64,000 bases of DNA from Catalinimonas alkaloidigena (GCF_900100765.1 NZ_FNFO01000010.1:155025-219024), one strand, 5' to 3'; counted from the stretch's first letter, positions 38,697 to 47,972 are shown. A program made the numbers and translations. Notes: a model not told the origin generated them from the sequence alone.

Positions 38697-39329
38697 TTAC
38701 AGGGCCAGCCAACCGGCGATGACAAAAATGCTGACGTGCTGCATGTGTTCGCGCAGCGTGCCGATGGCGCGGCCCATCAGTTTGTAGGTCGCCTTCACGC
38801 TGAGGTTGAGCAGTTCGGCCACTTCCTGAAACGAGAGCTTTTCGTAGTATTTCAAAAAGATGGCTTCTTTCTGACGCGGCGTGAGGGCCGCCAGCGCGCG
38901 GGTTAGGCGCTCTTTTTCTTCGCGGGAGATCTGGTCGGTGATGAGCTGAAACTCGTGCGAGTGGGCGACCTCAAAATCGTAAAAGTCCGCACGCGCGTGC
39001 CGGGCCAGCATCCGGCGGTCGTGGTCCATGCGCCGCAGGAGTTTTTGTTTAAAGGCTTTCAGCAGGTAAAACTTGACGGACGTAGTCGCACTGAGGTCTT
39101 GGCGGCGGCGCCAGAGTTCCACAAACAGATCCTGAATGGCATCTTCCACTACCGTTCCGTCGGCCACAAGTTTCCGCCCGTAGTTATACAGCAACTGCAC
39201 GTACCGCCGGTAGAGGGCATCCAGCGCGTCCGCGTGGCCTTGCTGCATCTGCGCCCACAGCCGTTCGTCGTTAGGCCGCGCTGTACCCTGTGGGGGAGAG
39301 GTGCAATCGGCGGCGGGAAGAACTTGCAT
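38697..39329 (-). CDS. ECF RNA polymerase sigma-70 factor (module 2)
   Basis: An alternative sigma factor of 210 residues for the second SusCD module. Region 2: HADALDALYRRYVQLLYNYG, VVEDAIQDLFVELWRRRQDL and VKFYLLKAFKQKLLRRM. Region 4: LTPRQKEAIFLKYYEKLSFQ followed by EVAELLNLSVKATYKLMGRA. As in the module 1 factor, the chain ends in a hydrophobic tail after region 4 (HVSIFVIAGWLAL). No own promoter is obvious in the 72-base gap to the esterase gene. Confidence 0.93.
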   Translation of the reverse strand: MQVLPAADCTSPPQGTARPNDERLWAQMQQGHADALDALYRRYVQLLYNYGRKLVADGTVVEDAIQDLFVELWRRRQDLSATTSVKFYLLKAFKQKLLRRMDHDRRMLARHARADFYDFEVAHSHEFQLITDQISREEKERLTRALAALTPRQKEAIFLKYYEKLSFQEVAELLNLSVKATYKLMGRAIGTLREHMQHVSIFVIAGWLAL

Positions 39330-39401
39330 GCGTGGTGGTAATCGAATAAAAGAATGAGGTCAGGTTAAGATAAGTGGTTTCCGCAGAGATCGCAACTTTA
39401 C

Positions 39402-40604
39402 TTAATGTCGGGCTTTTTGGGCGTAGTTCGTTAGCATTTGCGTCACCGCCTCGTCGCCCATCACGGCGTAGTCGGGGCGCGGATGCTTTGCGTCGAACGC
39501 GTGTAATCCTTCCGGCGGCACCACCGTTACGAACGACTCGTCGAGTTCATTCTGCGCGTTGATGACCTGCGACAGGTCCAGACCGAACTCTTTTGCAAAG
39601 AACCGGTACGCGCCTTCGCGTTTGCTGGGGCCGTAGTCGTGGCGTTCGTCGGGCAGGTGCAGGTTCCGAACCTGGTCCGCCGCGCCGTAGAGGCGGTAGA
39701 CGTTTTGGATGTAAGGGAACTCCACCTCGGGCGTATTGTGCGTCCAGTCGTTGCCGTCGGAAATGATCAACGACGGGCGCGGCGCGGCCAGCGCGGCAAT
39801 TTCCACATTGCTCGTCTGTAGGTTCTCCGTTTTATGAATCGGCATCCCGCTCTCGCAGGTACAGCCACCGAAGTGGAAACTCGACACCATCACCACCGGC
39901 ACGGAGGCGGCAATGCGCGGCTCGATGGCCGTCAGCACGAAGGTCTGTGTGCCCCCACCCGATTCGCCCGTGATGCCGATTCGCTCCGGATCGACGTTCG
40001 GCAGCGAGAGGAGGAAATCGACCGCGCGGCGACTGTTCTGCGTCTGCAACGCCAGCCCCAGCGGATGTTTGTGGGTCGTCTGTTTTGAGTCGCCGACGCC
40101 GATCATGTCGTAGGCAAACACCACCGCCCCCATCCGCGCCAGCGACGCACACCGCCGCTGCACGTACTCCGCAAAGCGCTGGTCGCCGCCGTGGCCGTGG
40201 GTCGCCAGAATGCCGGGGTAGGATTTCTGTTTTTGGGTGGGCCGATACAGGTTTCCGGTCACGAAAAAGCCGGGCAGGCTCTCGAACGACACGTTCTCGA
40301 CTGTATAGCCGTCGAAGGTTTTCTTGCTGTGAACAACCGGCTTCAGCGGCGTATCGTGCGGCAGTTCGTCGAGGCCCGTCGCCTGCCTGATGTTTGCCCG
40401 GATGCGTTCCGCCCGCTCCTTCCACCCCGCCAAGTCGTGGTAGGTCGACGCGAACCGTTCGAGGGCCGCTTTCCCTTCCTCTTCCGTGTAGTAACGTCCC
40501 TGACACAGCATCGTGGTATCGACGTCGAACTGCGCGTAGGCGGGAATACAGGTGCCGGTCCATACGAGGACGAGGGCCAGTAGATTTCGTTTAATACAGA
40601 TCAT
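39402..40604 (-). CDS. Secreted alpha/beta-hydrolase, acetyl-xylan-esterase/Abhydrolase_7-like
   Basis: A predicted carbohydrate esterase of 400 residues with a signal peptide (about 1-25, ending AYAQ). The fold is seen in PGILATHGHGGDQRFAEYVQ (oxyanion region), GAVVFAYDMIGVGDS and the nucleophile elbow GITGESGGGTQ with Ser215. The acid is probably Asp283 or Asp286 in ISDGNDWTHN and the base is His322 in LPDERHDYGP. It is the last gene in the long minus-strand glycosidase run. Substrate is unknown; feruloyl, methyl or acetyl groups of pectin are candidates. Confidence 0.8.
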   Translation of the reverse strand: MICIKRNLLALVLVWTGTCIPAYAQFDVDTTMLCQGRYYTEEEGKAALERFASTYHDLAGWKERAERIRANIRQATGLDELPHDTPLKPVVHSKKTFDGYTVENVSFESLPGFFVTGNLYRPTQKQKSYPGILATHGHGGDQRFAEYVQRRCASLARMGAVVFAYDMIGVGDSKQTTHKHPLGLALQTQNSRRAVDFLLSLPNVDPERIGITGESGGGTQTFVLTAIEPRIAASVPVVMVSSFHFGGCTCESGMPIHKTENLQTSNVEIAALAAPRPSLIISDGNDWTHNTPEVEFPYIQNVYRLYGAADQVRNLHLPDERHDYGPSKREGAYRFFAKEFGLDLSQVINAQNELDESFVTVVPPEGLHAFDAKHPRPDYAVMGDEAVTQMLTNYAQKARH

Positions 40605-40621
40605 ACACGTATGTTTTTGGA

Positions 40622-40653
40622 TTTGTAGCGACTTCCTAATCCATCGCTACAAA
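40622..40653. repeat. Hairpin between GH29 and esterase genes
   Basis: TTTGTAGCGA (40622-40631) and TCGCTACAAA (40644-40653) form a perfect 10-base stem around a 12-base loop. It could be a weak terminator or a REP unit; the GTAGCGA core recurs at 61525 and 61642. Confidence 0.55.
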
Positions 40654-40662
40654 CTATCATTT

Positions 40663-42252
40663 CTATAACTCCACTTTCAACGCGATTACGTCCTCCTTGC
40701 CACGGCGGGCAGGGATCGTGACGTGAAGTCCCGCCGCGTCCTGTTGCCAGGAAAGCGTATCCGGATACCCGAGCATACGCAATGAGTTGACCTTCTCGTC
40801 CGAGAAGTCGGGAAGAAGCACGTCCGCATGATTGCCTTTCACAAAGGCGTAGACGGTATCGCCCTTTTGCGTGTAACGCACCGTCTCCTCATCGCCGAAG
40901 GTTTTCCAGGGACGGGTGCCATAGATCCCCTCGCCGTGGACCTCCATCCAGTCGCCCATCTCCTGCAGAAAGGTCAGTTCCGTTTCGTTCAGGGTGCCGT
41001 TCGGGCGCATCGGCATGCCCAGCAACAGGTTGCCGTTTTTGCTGACTACATCGACCAGGTTCCAGATCACACTTTGCGTCGTGGGGTACTCGGCGTGCTC
41101 GTTGTAGTGCCATCCACCGAACGGACGATCTTTCTGCCACGGATAGGCCTGCATCTCCTGTTCGCCGCCGCCGAAGCCGCCCAGTTCCCGGTCAATCACC
41201 ATGCCTTTTTTGTATCGCTCGGGTACGGAATCGTTGAGGTCGTGGAGTTTCAGGTTCAGCACCGCCTCCTGCTGGCCGCCGTGCCACGTGGGGTTCTGAT
41301 TGTAATAGTAGGTGATGATGTCGATCCCCGCCTCTTTGAAGGGCGTGCGCTCGATCCGCGCCTTGGTCGCGTCGTCGATGCCTGCGTAGGTGCTGCCGCC
41401 GTGGTAGGTAAACTGCCGCCAGCTTTGCCCCATGATGTACGAGTCGAAATAGAGGAGATCGGGATGGTAGTGATCGAGCAGGTCTTTCACCCGGTCGTAC
41501 CAGTTCTGCACGAACGCCTCGGTCGGAATCGTATCGCTGGCGCGCTGCGCCGGGCCGTAGAGTTGCTGCGGGTCCAGCCCTTCCCACCATTGGCCTTCGC
41601 CATCGGCTTTCGTCAGCACGCCGTCGTAGGGTACGCCTGCCTTCGGACCGGCTGAGTCGCTACGAAACGCGGGTAGGTACCAGCCCCACGTGTTGATGTT
41701 GTGGACGCTGACGCCGAACCGGATGCCTTGCGCCGTCGCGGCTTGTTGCCATTCGCCGATCACGTCCCGCTTCGGTCCTACGTTGACGGCATTCCACGGC
41801 TGTTCCGCCGAGTTCCAAGTGTCGAAGTTGCAATGGTGATTCGCCAGCGCGACGAAGTACCGCGCCCCCGCCCGTCGGTAGAGTTGCATCAGCTTCTCTG
41901 GGCTCCACTGGTCGAGCGTCCACTGCCGACATAAGTCCTTGTACCCCACTGCGGACGGATGGCCGTAATGCGCCAGGTGGTATTCGTAATTCTCATGGCC
42001 GGGCACGTACAGATTCCGTGCGTACCAGTCGCCCTGCATCGGCACGTCCTGCGGCGAGCTGTGCGCCCAAATCCCGAATTTCGCATCCCGAAACCAGTCC
42101 GGACACTCGTACTGACCGAGCGATGTCCAGGTCGGTTCGTACATCGTCGGCTCAGCTACTTCCTGCGCACTCTCCGGCGTGGGACGGGAGGTGCAGGCGA
42201 TACCCGATACGAGTAGAAGGATCGCAATAGACAGGAAAAAGCGGTGGCGCAT
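40663..42252 (-). CDS. GH29 alpha-L-fucosidase, lipoprotein
   Basis: Expected to remove alpha-L-fucose. The protein has 529 residues with a lipoprotein signal (ILLLVSGIAC, Cys20). The GH29 catalytic barrel starts with CPDWFRDAKFGIWAHSSPQD and includes GARYFVALANHHCNFDTWNS followed by AEQPWNAVNVGPKRDVIGEW. The nucleophile is probably Asp270 in YHPDLLYFDSY. The histidine pair NHHCNFDTW matches the fucose-recognition motif (HHDGF in classical members; here altered to HHCNF). A C-terminal beta-sandwich with GNLLLGMPMRPNGTLNETEL follows. Fucose occurs in rhamnogalacturonan II and on some pectic side chains. Confidence 0.9.
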   Translation of the reverse strand: MRHRFFLSIAILLLVSGIACTSRPTPESAQEVAEPTMYEPTWTSLGQYECPDWFRDAKFGIWAHSSPQDVPMQGDWYARNLYVPGHENYEYHLAHYGHPSAVGYKDLCRQWTLDQWSPEKLMQLYRRAGARYFVALANHHCNFDTWNSAEQPWNAVNVGPKRDVIGEWQQAATAQGIRFGVSVHNINTWGWYLPAFRSDSAGPKAGVPYDGVLTKADGEGQWWEGLDPQQLYGPAQRASDTIPTEAFVQNWYDRVKDLLDHYHPDLLYFDSYIMGQSWRQFTYHGGSTYAGIDDATKARIERTPFKEAGIDIITYYYNQNPTWHGGQQEAVLNLKLHDLNDSVPERYKKGMVIDRELGGFGGGEQEMQAYPWQKDRPFGGWHYNEHAEYPTTQSVIWNLVDVVSKNGNLLLGMPMRPNGTLNETELTFLQEMGDWMEVHGEGIYGTRPWKTFGDEETVRYTQKGDTVYAFVKGNHADVLLPDFSDEKVNSLRMLGYPDTLSWQQDAAGLHVTIPARRGKEDVIALKVEL

Positions 42253-42300
42253 GGGTTATTTAACGGTCGTCTCTTTACTAGAGTCCGCAACTCTGAAAAT

Positions 42301-45300
42301 CTACTTCACCGACAGCGCATCGACGAGCACGCCCGCTGCAGTGGTCGAGATGAGAAGGACGGTGTAGTCGCCCGCGTTGATCATGCTGCCCGTCGTGGTG
42401 TTGATGTAGTTCCACTTGCCGGGCCGCGTTTCGGTAAACTCCACGTCTTCTGCTTTCATCAGGGAGCCGTCGGCGGAACGGACTTCCAGCCGTCCCGTTC
42501 CTGTGGCTTCGTGCGGATTGTGGTACTTCACCTCCAGCGAGTAGATGTCGGCGACGCCCACGTTGATGTGCCACGCCAGCGTATCGCCGGAGGCCCGGTT
42601 GTAAATCGCCCGTTCGTTGTCACTGAAGATTTTTTTGCTGATGCCCTCCCCGATCAGTTCGGCTTCAAAAGCTTTGTACTGCGTGGATTCTTTCAGATCG
42701 TACGGCGGATCGATGGTCGACGTCTGCTGCACGATCACCAGGAAATCGGTGGCCCCGTCGGGCGCGCCCAGCGTGACGGTAGATCCTTTCGGGAAACGCT
42801 TCCGGTAGACGTGGAACCGCCGCCCGTCGCTCAGGTCGATGCATGTATTCAGGTCTTCGTAAGACGACATCCAGTCCGGTCGTTGGAGGATCGTATCGAG
42901 GGCGACGTGCACTTCCGATTCGGTCGTCACCGCAAACTGCACCGTCGCTTCCGCATCGGCAGTGGAGGTTTTCTGCAACCATTCTGAGCCGTACAGATCG
43001 GGCGGTACATTCAGGAACGTGACGTCACTACCCGCGTAAGGCGCTTGTCCCGCATCCAGCCAGGTCTGCGCCGACCAGCCGGGGGTGGTGAGCTTTCCGA
43101 TCCAGTTCGGGGCGGCCGGGGCGGGTTCGATATCCGGATTTTCGGTGGCGATGGCGATGCCCGAAATCACCGCCTGCCCGGCCGCCACGTTGGGAAAGGA
43201 GACTTCCAGTTGCCCGCCGGTCACCTGCGCCGTCACCACTTTTTTGAGGGCTCCGTCGTGGCCCGCTTCCTTCCAGAGGTCCAGGTCTTTCAAAACCGTG
43301 GTTCCATTCACCGCCACGTCGAACAGCCGCCAGCCGGTGCAGTCCTGCCCGCCGCCCGTGCCCAGCCAGGGCTCCGTGAAGTAAAGTTCGACCCGGTACT
43401 CGCCGTCGGGCACCGGAAAGCGGTAACGCAATTGATCGCGTCCGTAGCGAAAAGTCTGGAACAACTCCCAGTCGCGCGTGCCCCGGATGGGATCGTACGT
43501 CCGGCGCTGGCTGGCGAAATAAGCGGGCATTCCCGGAAACTGGTTCGTCCAGGACAGGGAACCCCAGGCGTCATTATCGGTCCAGGCGCGGTCGGCCTGC
43601 CATTGGTTTTCGTATGTATCCACGTACGTGGGGCCGCCGCAGTTGACCCGGTAGAGGTAACGCCACCCTAGTTCTGCGTCCGTGAGCGGCGTAGCATCTT
43701 GGTAAAGTTGCTCGAAATGAGGAGCGGGTGGCAGATGGCGCAACACGATCCGGTCGCGTGCCACTTCCTTGCCGTCCACGTAGCCCACAGCTTCCAGTAC
43801 ATTGTATTGCACCTCTAGGCCATCCCATTGAAAGTGCGTCCCAATGCCATTCCGTTTCTTTTTCCCGAGCGACGCCCCGCCCACATCGTTGAAGAGTTCG
43901 ACTTCGTCGCAGTTGGAATAGACGACAAGGCTGTCTTTCATGCCCGGTTCGGTCCAGCGGTCCGGCCACGTGTGCGACACGAGGTAGACCATCGGCTCGG
44001 TGGCGTAGTTGGAGCGAAACATGTGGTAGACGTCGAGCGGCTCCTCCCAGGGCGTCATCAGCCCTTTGTAGTTGACCGGCCCGATCCGGTCCAGTTCGCG
44101 GTAGCCTTCGCCCGCCTGCACGCGACCGGGGTTGTCGTGCGACGAGAAGAGCCAGAAGTAATGCCCGGACGCACTGTCGCGCACCGATTCAGCGAGGCGG
44201 ACTTTCATCTCCATCAGTTGCGTCATCCGGTCTTCGCTGTAGATTCCGTTCTGATCGAACGGGCCTTCCGTGTGCAGATCGAGCGTCCGCCACGCGCCGT
44301 ATTCCCCAATCAGGACCTGCCGTTTTACGTCTTCGTTGTATGTCGTCGGGTCGCCGCCGTAGGTGCCCGTCCAGTTTTGCGGCACGTCCCAGTCGGTGCC
44401 TTCGCCGCCGTTACAGGTCGTCACCAGCCGTTGTGACGAGGTGGTCGGGTCCAGTTGACGGATCAGTTCGGTACACTCCCGCGCAAAATCGGCCGGAAGG
44501 TGGCTCTCGTTCTGCAAGCCCCACAACACCACCGACGGGCTGTTGCGCCGTTCCTTCACCCAATCTTTCAGGAGGGTTTTGAAGTTCTCCCGAAACTCGG
44601 GTGTGTCGTACCAGATGTGCGCCGAAAGCTGCGTCCACCACAATACACCGAGCGAATCCCAGTAGGTCTGGTAGTCGAGGTTATGGGGCTGGTGGGCATC
44701 CCGAAACGAATTAAAGCCCAGGTTTTTCATCTGCAAGGCGCGCGCCCGCACTTCTTCCGCCGTAAAGGCATGGCTTTGCCCGAGGAGGTGTTCGTACTCC
44801 GCGATGCCGTGGATAAAGACCGGTTTCCCGTTCAGGTAAAATTGTTGCGAGCCGTCCACCGGGTAGATGGGCCAGCTGATCCACCGGATGCCGTAGGGCG
44901 TCTCCGTCCGGTCAATCACATTGCCTTTTGCCACCACTTCCGACACGAGCGTGTAGAGGTACGGATCGTCGACCGACCACAAATGCGGATTTGCAATCAC
45001 CGGCGGCTGATGGGCGATGGTGTCGATCCCTCCCGGCCGGAGTTTGTGTTTCGTGGTGACCTCAAAAACTAATTTCCCGTCGCGGTCTAGCAAGCGACTC
45101 TTGAGTTGCACAGCCTTCGCTTTTGAGCCGTAGTTTTTGAGTTCGGTGGTCAGGTGCAACTGCGCCGCTTGTGCGGAGACGGTCGTGTCGTTCCAGACGT
45201 GTACGCCGAACGGTTCGATCCGCACGGGGTCGGTAACGATTAGGTGTACCGGCCGGAAAATCCCCATCGGTTGAGAACCTTCCGAAAAGCCCCGCTCGTC

Positions 45301-45894
45301 AGAACAGCCCCCGCAGACCCACGGCAAGTCCTCAATGAACGCCGGATGGTCGGCCCGTACCGCCAACACGTTCTCCCCTTCCAGCGAAATGGCGTCGGTC
45401 ACATCCAGCGTAAACGTCGTGCGTCCTCCCGCATGGTAGCCTACCCGTTGGCCGTTCAGCCAGACCGTCGCGTACGACCCTACACCCTCAAAAAAGAGAA
45501 AGTAGCGCTGCCCTTCTTTTTGAGGCGCAACGGTGAAGCGCTTCCGGTACCAGGCGTAGCCGTGGCGGTTGCCGTGCAGTTTCCGGCGGTAGCCTTCGTA
45601 ACCGTCCCAGTTGTGCGGCACCTCAATTTGCTCCCAATCGCGCGTGATATAGCTGATTTCCTCAAACCCCGCGTACGCTTCCTGGTTCGTATCGTTCGCT
45701 ACCGTCTGCCACCCTTCGTTCAGCGAAATGTCCTGGCGCACATCGCGTTGCGCAAACGCCGTTGAAGTGAGGAGGAAAAAGAGAACTAACCATCTATTGT
45801 CATTTCGAGCACCAGCGAGAAATCTTGCTCCAAAAGTGAGGAGATTTCTCACTGCGTTCGAAATGACATGAAGGGGTGATAAAAGAATCCACAT
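42301..45894 (-). CDS. GH2 glycosidase with malectin and C-terminal carbohydrate-binding domains; palindrome in 5' end
   Basis: A large secreted GH2 enzyme of 1197 residues if read from the ATG at 45894. Jelly roll (about 60-220; NWDGYEGYRRKLHGNRHGYA), sandwich, TIM barrel with acid/base Glu463 (VLWGLQNESH) and nucleophile Glu531 (VLIGEYGAWR), then a malectin-like domain (about 740-930; VNCGGPTYVDTYENQWQADR), a further sandwich and a CBM6/35-like end (FEAELIGEGISKKI, YTVLLISTTAAGVLVDALSV). The hydrophobic core of the signal peptide (RWLVLFFLLTSTAFA) is preceded in frame by an intact 71-bp palindrome (45798-45868, encoding VISNAVRNLL and GARNDN). The true start may be this ATG or the GTG inside the repeat at 45852; the ATG at 45933 would overlap the next gene. 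Substrate: galactoside or uronide, undecided. Confidence 0.88.
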   Translation of the reverse strand: MWILLSPLHVISNAVRNLLTFGARFLAGARNDNRWLVLFFLLTSTAFAQRDVRQDISLNEGWQTVANDTNQEAYAGFEEISYITRDWEQIEVPHNWDGYEGYRRKLHGNRHGYAWYRKRFTVAPQKEGQRYFLFFEGVGSYATVWLNGQRVGYHAGGRTTFTLDVTDAISLEGENVLAVRADHPAFIEDLPWVCGGCSDERGFSEGSQPMGIFRPVHLIVTDPVRIEPFGVHVWNDTTVSAQAAQLHLTTELKNYGSKAKAVQLKSRLLDRDGKLVFEVTTKHKLRPGGIDTIAHQPPVIANPHLWSVDDPYLYTLVSEVVAKGNVIDRTETPYGIRWISWPIYPVDGSQQFYLNGKPVFIHGIAEYEHLLGQSHAFTAEEVRARALQMKNLGFNSFRDAHQPHNLDYQTYWDSLGVLWWTQLSAHIWYDTPEFRENFKTLLKDWVKERRNSPSVVLWGLQNESHLPADFARECTELIRQLDPTTSSQRLVTTCNGGEGTDWDVPQNWTGTYGGDPTTYNEDVKRQVLIGEYGAWRTLDLHTEGPFDQNGIYSEDRMTQLMEMKVRLAESVRDSASGHYFWLFSSHDNPGRVQAGEGYRELDRIGPVNYKGLMTPWEEPLDVYHMFRSNYATEPMVYLVSHTWPDRWTEPGMKDSLVVYSNCDEVELFNDVGGASLGKKKRNGIGTHFQWDGLEVQYNVLEAVGYVDGKEVARDRIVLRHLPPAPHFEQLYQDATPLTDAELGWRYLYRVNCGGPTYVDTYENQWQADRAWTDNDAWGSLSWTNQFPGMPAYFASQRRTYDPIRGTRDWELFQTFRYGRDQLRYRFPVPDGEYRVELYFTEPWLGTGGGQDCTGWRLFDVAVNGTTVLKDLDLWKEAGHDGALKKVVTAQVTGGQLEVSFPNVAAGQAVISGIAIATENPDIEPAPAAPNWIGKLTTPGWSAQTWLDAGQAPYAGSDVTFLNVPPDLYGSEWLQKTSTADAEATVQFAVTTESEVHVALDTILQRPDWMSSYEDLNTCIDLSDGRRFHVYRKRFPKGSTVTLGAPDGATDFLVIVQQTSTIDPPYDLKESTQYKAFEAELIGEGISKKIFSDNERAIYNRASGDTLAWHINVGVADIYSLEVKYHNPHEATGTGRLEVRSADGSLMKAEDVEFTETRPGKWNYINTTTGSMINAGDYTVLLISTTAAGVLVDALSVK
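45798..45868. repeat. 71-bp palindromic element, copy B (intact, inside GH2 5' coding end)
   Basis: TGTCATTTCGA (45798-45808) and TCGAAATGACA (45858-45868) form the outer stem; GAGAAATCTT and GAGATTTCTC form the inner stem around CTCCAAAAGTGAG. It is read through in frame in the signal-peptide region of the GH2 gene. Confidence 0.9.
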
Positions 45895-45914
45895 GGTTTG
45901 ATTAGCTCCTCTCA

Positions 45915-46688
45915 TTACAATTCCCGAATCCAAAGGTTGCGGTACCCGACCCGGCTGTTGTGCTCCTGCAAACGTAACGGTAATTTGGACGCGTGGTACT
46001 CGTATTCGGGAAGGCCCTGGTACTTCATCGGACCTTTCAGGGCGACATGGTTCAGGATGAGCACGCTGTTCTGGAATACCGTTAGGTACGCGGGAGTCTT
46101 AAGGGACTTATCAGCGTTGAATTCCGGCGCTTCAAACACGATGTCGTAGCTCTGCCACGTGCGGGGCGGCAGCGACGCGTTCACCAGCGGAATGTGCTGC
46201 TTGTACACACTGCCCGCCTGCCCGTTGTAGTAAATTTTATTCTCATCGTGATACGACTCGTAAATCTGTAGTTCGTAGAGGCCCATCAGAAACACGCCGC
46301 TGTTGCCCATGTTGTTGCTAAAATCCTCCTTCGGATCGGGTGTGCGCCATTCCACGTGCAACTGGCAATCGCCGAATTTCTGTTTCGTCTGGATATCGGT
46401 GGCTTTCGGCGTCACGAGCAACTCCTCTCCTTGCACGTCCCAGGTCACGGGGCTACCGTCCAGGTGCTCCCAGTGCCGGAGATCGTCCTTCCCCCGAAAT
46501 AAGATGATGGCATCCGAAGGGGCGTGCTGCTGCGCGTAGGGATCAACGATCGGCGGCTTCCGCGACCAGTCTTCAGTCTCTTTGGGGGACATTTCTTCCT
46601 GCGCCCAGGCCGTAGAAAGGGGGAGCCACAGGAGCGCACCGAGAAGGACTTTATGCAGCGGAGCGATGAGAAAATCAGGCATGTTCAT
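45915..46688 (-). CDS. DUF1080 (3-keto-disaccharide hydrolase-type) secreted protein
   Basis: A concanavalin-like sandwich protein of 257 residues from the ATG at 46688 (a second ATG at 46682); the frame extends to 46829 but that part translates the repeat at 46752. Signal peptide APLHKVLLGALLWLPLSTAW, then SDAIILFRGKDDLRHWEHLD, EELLVTPKATDIQTKQKFGD, CQLHVEWRTPD, GNSGVFLMGLYELQIYESYH, AGSVYKQHIPLVNASLPPRT and LPLRLQEHNSRVGYRNLWIR. Some DUF1080 members hydrolyse 3-keto-glycosides made by a partner dehydrogenase; none is next to this gene. Its stop is 20 bases before the GH2 ATG at 45894, so both are probably co-transcribed. Confidence 0.88.
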   Translation of the reverse strand: MNMPDFLIAPLHKVLLGALLWLPLSTAWAQEEMSPKETEDWSRKPPIVDPYAQQHAPSDAIILFRGKDDLRHWEHLDGSPVTWDVQGEELLVTPKATDIQTKQKFGDCQLHVEWRTPDPKEDFSNNMGNSGVFLMGLYELQIYESYHDENKIYYNGQAGSVYKQHIPLVNASLPPRTWQSYDIVFEAPEFNADKSLKTPAYLTVFQNSVLILNHVALKGPMKYQGLPEYEYHASKLPLRLQEHNSRVGYRNLWIREL

Positions 46689-46751
46689 GTACCTTGAAGT
46701 GCACCTCACCCCCCGATTATACCCTCTTGTTTTTTCGCTCATCCTTTTTCC

Positions 46752-46817
46752 TGTCATCTCGACCGAAGGGAGAGATCTTGCTCCAAAAGTTAGAAGATCT
46801 TTCACAGTCGCTTTGAC
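46752..46817. repeat. 71-bp palindromic element, copy C (right arm decayed)
   Basis: TGTCATCTCGACCG, GGGAGAGATCTTGCTCCAAAAGT, then AGAAGATCTTTCAC and a degraded outer arm (TCGCTTTGACT). It lies left of the HNH gene; copy D lies to its right. Confidence 0.75.
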
Positions 46818-46887
46818 TAATAATGCCATAGAAACATTATCTATTCGCTATATTCAGGGATAGTAGATTGCTAATGAAAGAGAAAAT

Positions 46888-47865
46888 ATGTCCAGCAATT
46901 ACGATGCAAAGCGGAAAAGAATCTTTGACATCTATTCACACGATTTAAAGAAGTATCTCCAAGCTAATCGAAAACAAGTGTTCACCTCAGATGGTGAGGT
47001 AATTGACCAACCACTCTATGTATGTCCATTATGCCTTACCTTCTTTCCTGAGAATGCTATTCTTGGGCCAGAGCCATTTCTTACACTGGAGCACGTTCCG
47101 CCTAAAAGTGTTGGGGGAAAATCAAAAATTCTGACTTGTAAGAACTGTAATAATATAGCAGGAGCTAAGTTGGACAAAACCCTATTGCACCATCTCCAAA
47201 CTCAGCCATTTTTAACAAAGATGCCTGGGGCTGCAATTGATGCTGTTTTCAAGTTTGAAGAGAATAAGGTATTTAAGGGGACATTAGCCAATCAAGATGA
47301 CAAGGGTTTTCTTATAACGATCAACCCTCAGGCTTTCCCTCATTTTGATCAGAAAATGAGGAAGGTCTTTTCAGGAGGGAAAGTAGATGTATCATTCCAA
47401 GTACCAAGTGAATCTGCAAAGAATCAAGCTTACCTAAGAATCGCGTTCCTAGAATGCTTTTCACTCTTTGGTTATGATTTTCTATTTAATAAAAACACGG
47501 AAGAACTATGCAAGCAACTCGTTTATGGAACAGAGTCTATACTTCCTTACTCTACTTATGGGCGCATAAAGCCCTCCGTCCCACTAAAGGATGAGTTGAT
47601 TAGCTTGCATGTGATTAAAGAACCGCCAGAATTGCAAGCATATTTAGTAGTCTTCCAAATCAAAGAAAGACGTCAAGGAAATAAAGAAAACATAGCCATG
47701 ATTATTCCTGGTCCAGGTGAGCAAGCATGGGCTAATTATTTGCACTATGGTGCATTTTCAGAATACGGAGGTGATCTTAATATAAAAAAGATAGAGAATT
47801 TCACTGGTGTTGCAGATTGCCAACATTTCGGCTACCAGAAGCTTTGGGATGTATTCCTCAAGTAG
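46888..47865 (+). CDS. HNH-type endonuclease-like protein, A+T-rich insertion
   Basis: A 325-residue protein, the only plus-strand gene between 39402 and 64000. A zinc-bound HNH-like core lies at residues 46-89: CPLC (46-49), LTLEHVPPKSVGG with Glu68-His69, and CKNCNN (84-89). The rest (about 100-325) resembles no family I know. Codon use and base composition are foreign: the 60-base lines beginning 46981, 47221 and 47461 contain 43, 42 and 32 percent G+C, while the line beginning 48121 in the neighbouring gene has 68 percent. Palindromic element copies C and D lie 70 bases before and 14 bases after it. Its role could be a homing, defence or selfish nuclease; no adjacent methylase or toxin-antitoxin partner is present. 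Confidence 0.75.
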   Translation: MSSNYDAKRKRIFDIYSHDLKKYLQANRKQVFTSDGEVIDQPLYVCPLCLTFFPENAILGPEPFLTLEHVPPKSVGGKSKILTCKNCNNIAGAKLDKTLLHHLQTQPFLTKMPGAAIDAVFKFEENKVFKGTLANQDDKGFLITINPQAFPHFDQKMRKVFSGGKVDVSFQVPSESAKNQAYLRIAFLECFSLFGYDFLFNKNTEELCKQLVYGTESILPYSTYGRIKPSVPLKDELISLHVIKEPPELQAYLVVFQIKERRQGNKENIAMIIPGPGEQAWANYLHYGAFSEYGGDLNIKKIENFTGVADCQHFGYQKLWDVFLK

Positions 47866-47879
47866 AAGTAACCTTTTAC

Positions 47880-47950
47880 TGTCATCTCGACCGATGTGAG
47901 AGATCTTCCAACTTTTGGAGCAAGATCTCTCACATTCGTTCGAGATGACA
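47880..47950. repeat. 71-bp palindromic element, copy D (intact)
   Basis: TGTCATCTCGA (47880-47890) and TCGAGATGACA (47940-47950) form a perfect outer stem; GTGAGAGATCTT and AAGATCTCTCAC form a perfect inner stem around CCAACTTTTGGAGC. It lies between the HNH stop and the GH95 stop, and could also act as a bidirectional terminator. Confidence 0.92.
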
Positions 47951-47972
47951 AGAGAGGTGGGAGAAGGCTTAC

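Noticed and set aside
38608-38712. Longer N-terminus of FecR of module 2
   Set aside because: It would overlap the end of the sigma gene and adds a basic non-conserved stretch; the ATG at 38607 fits the family length.
45895-45933. ATG at 45933 as start of the GH2-malectin gene
   Set aside because: It would overlap the DUF1080 stop at 45915; the ATG at 45894 leaves a normal 20-base gap.
46689-46829. Longer N-terminus for the DUF1080 protein
   Set aside because: It translates palindromic element C; the signal peptide begins at the ATG at 46688 or 46682.
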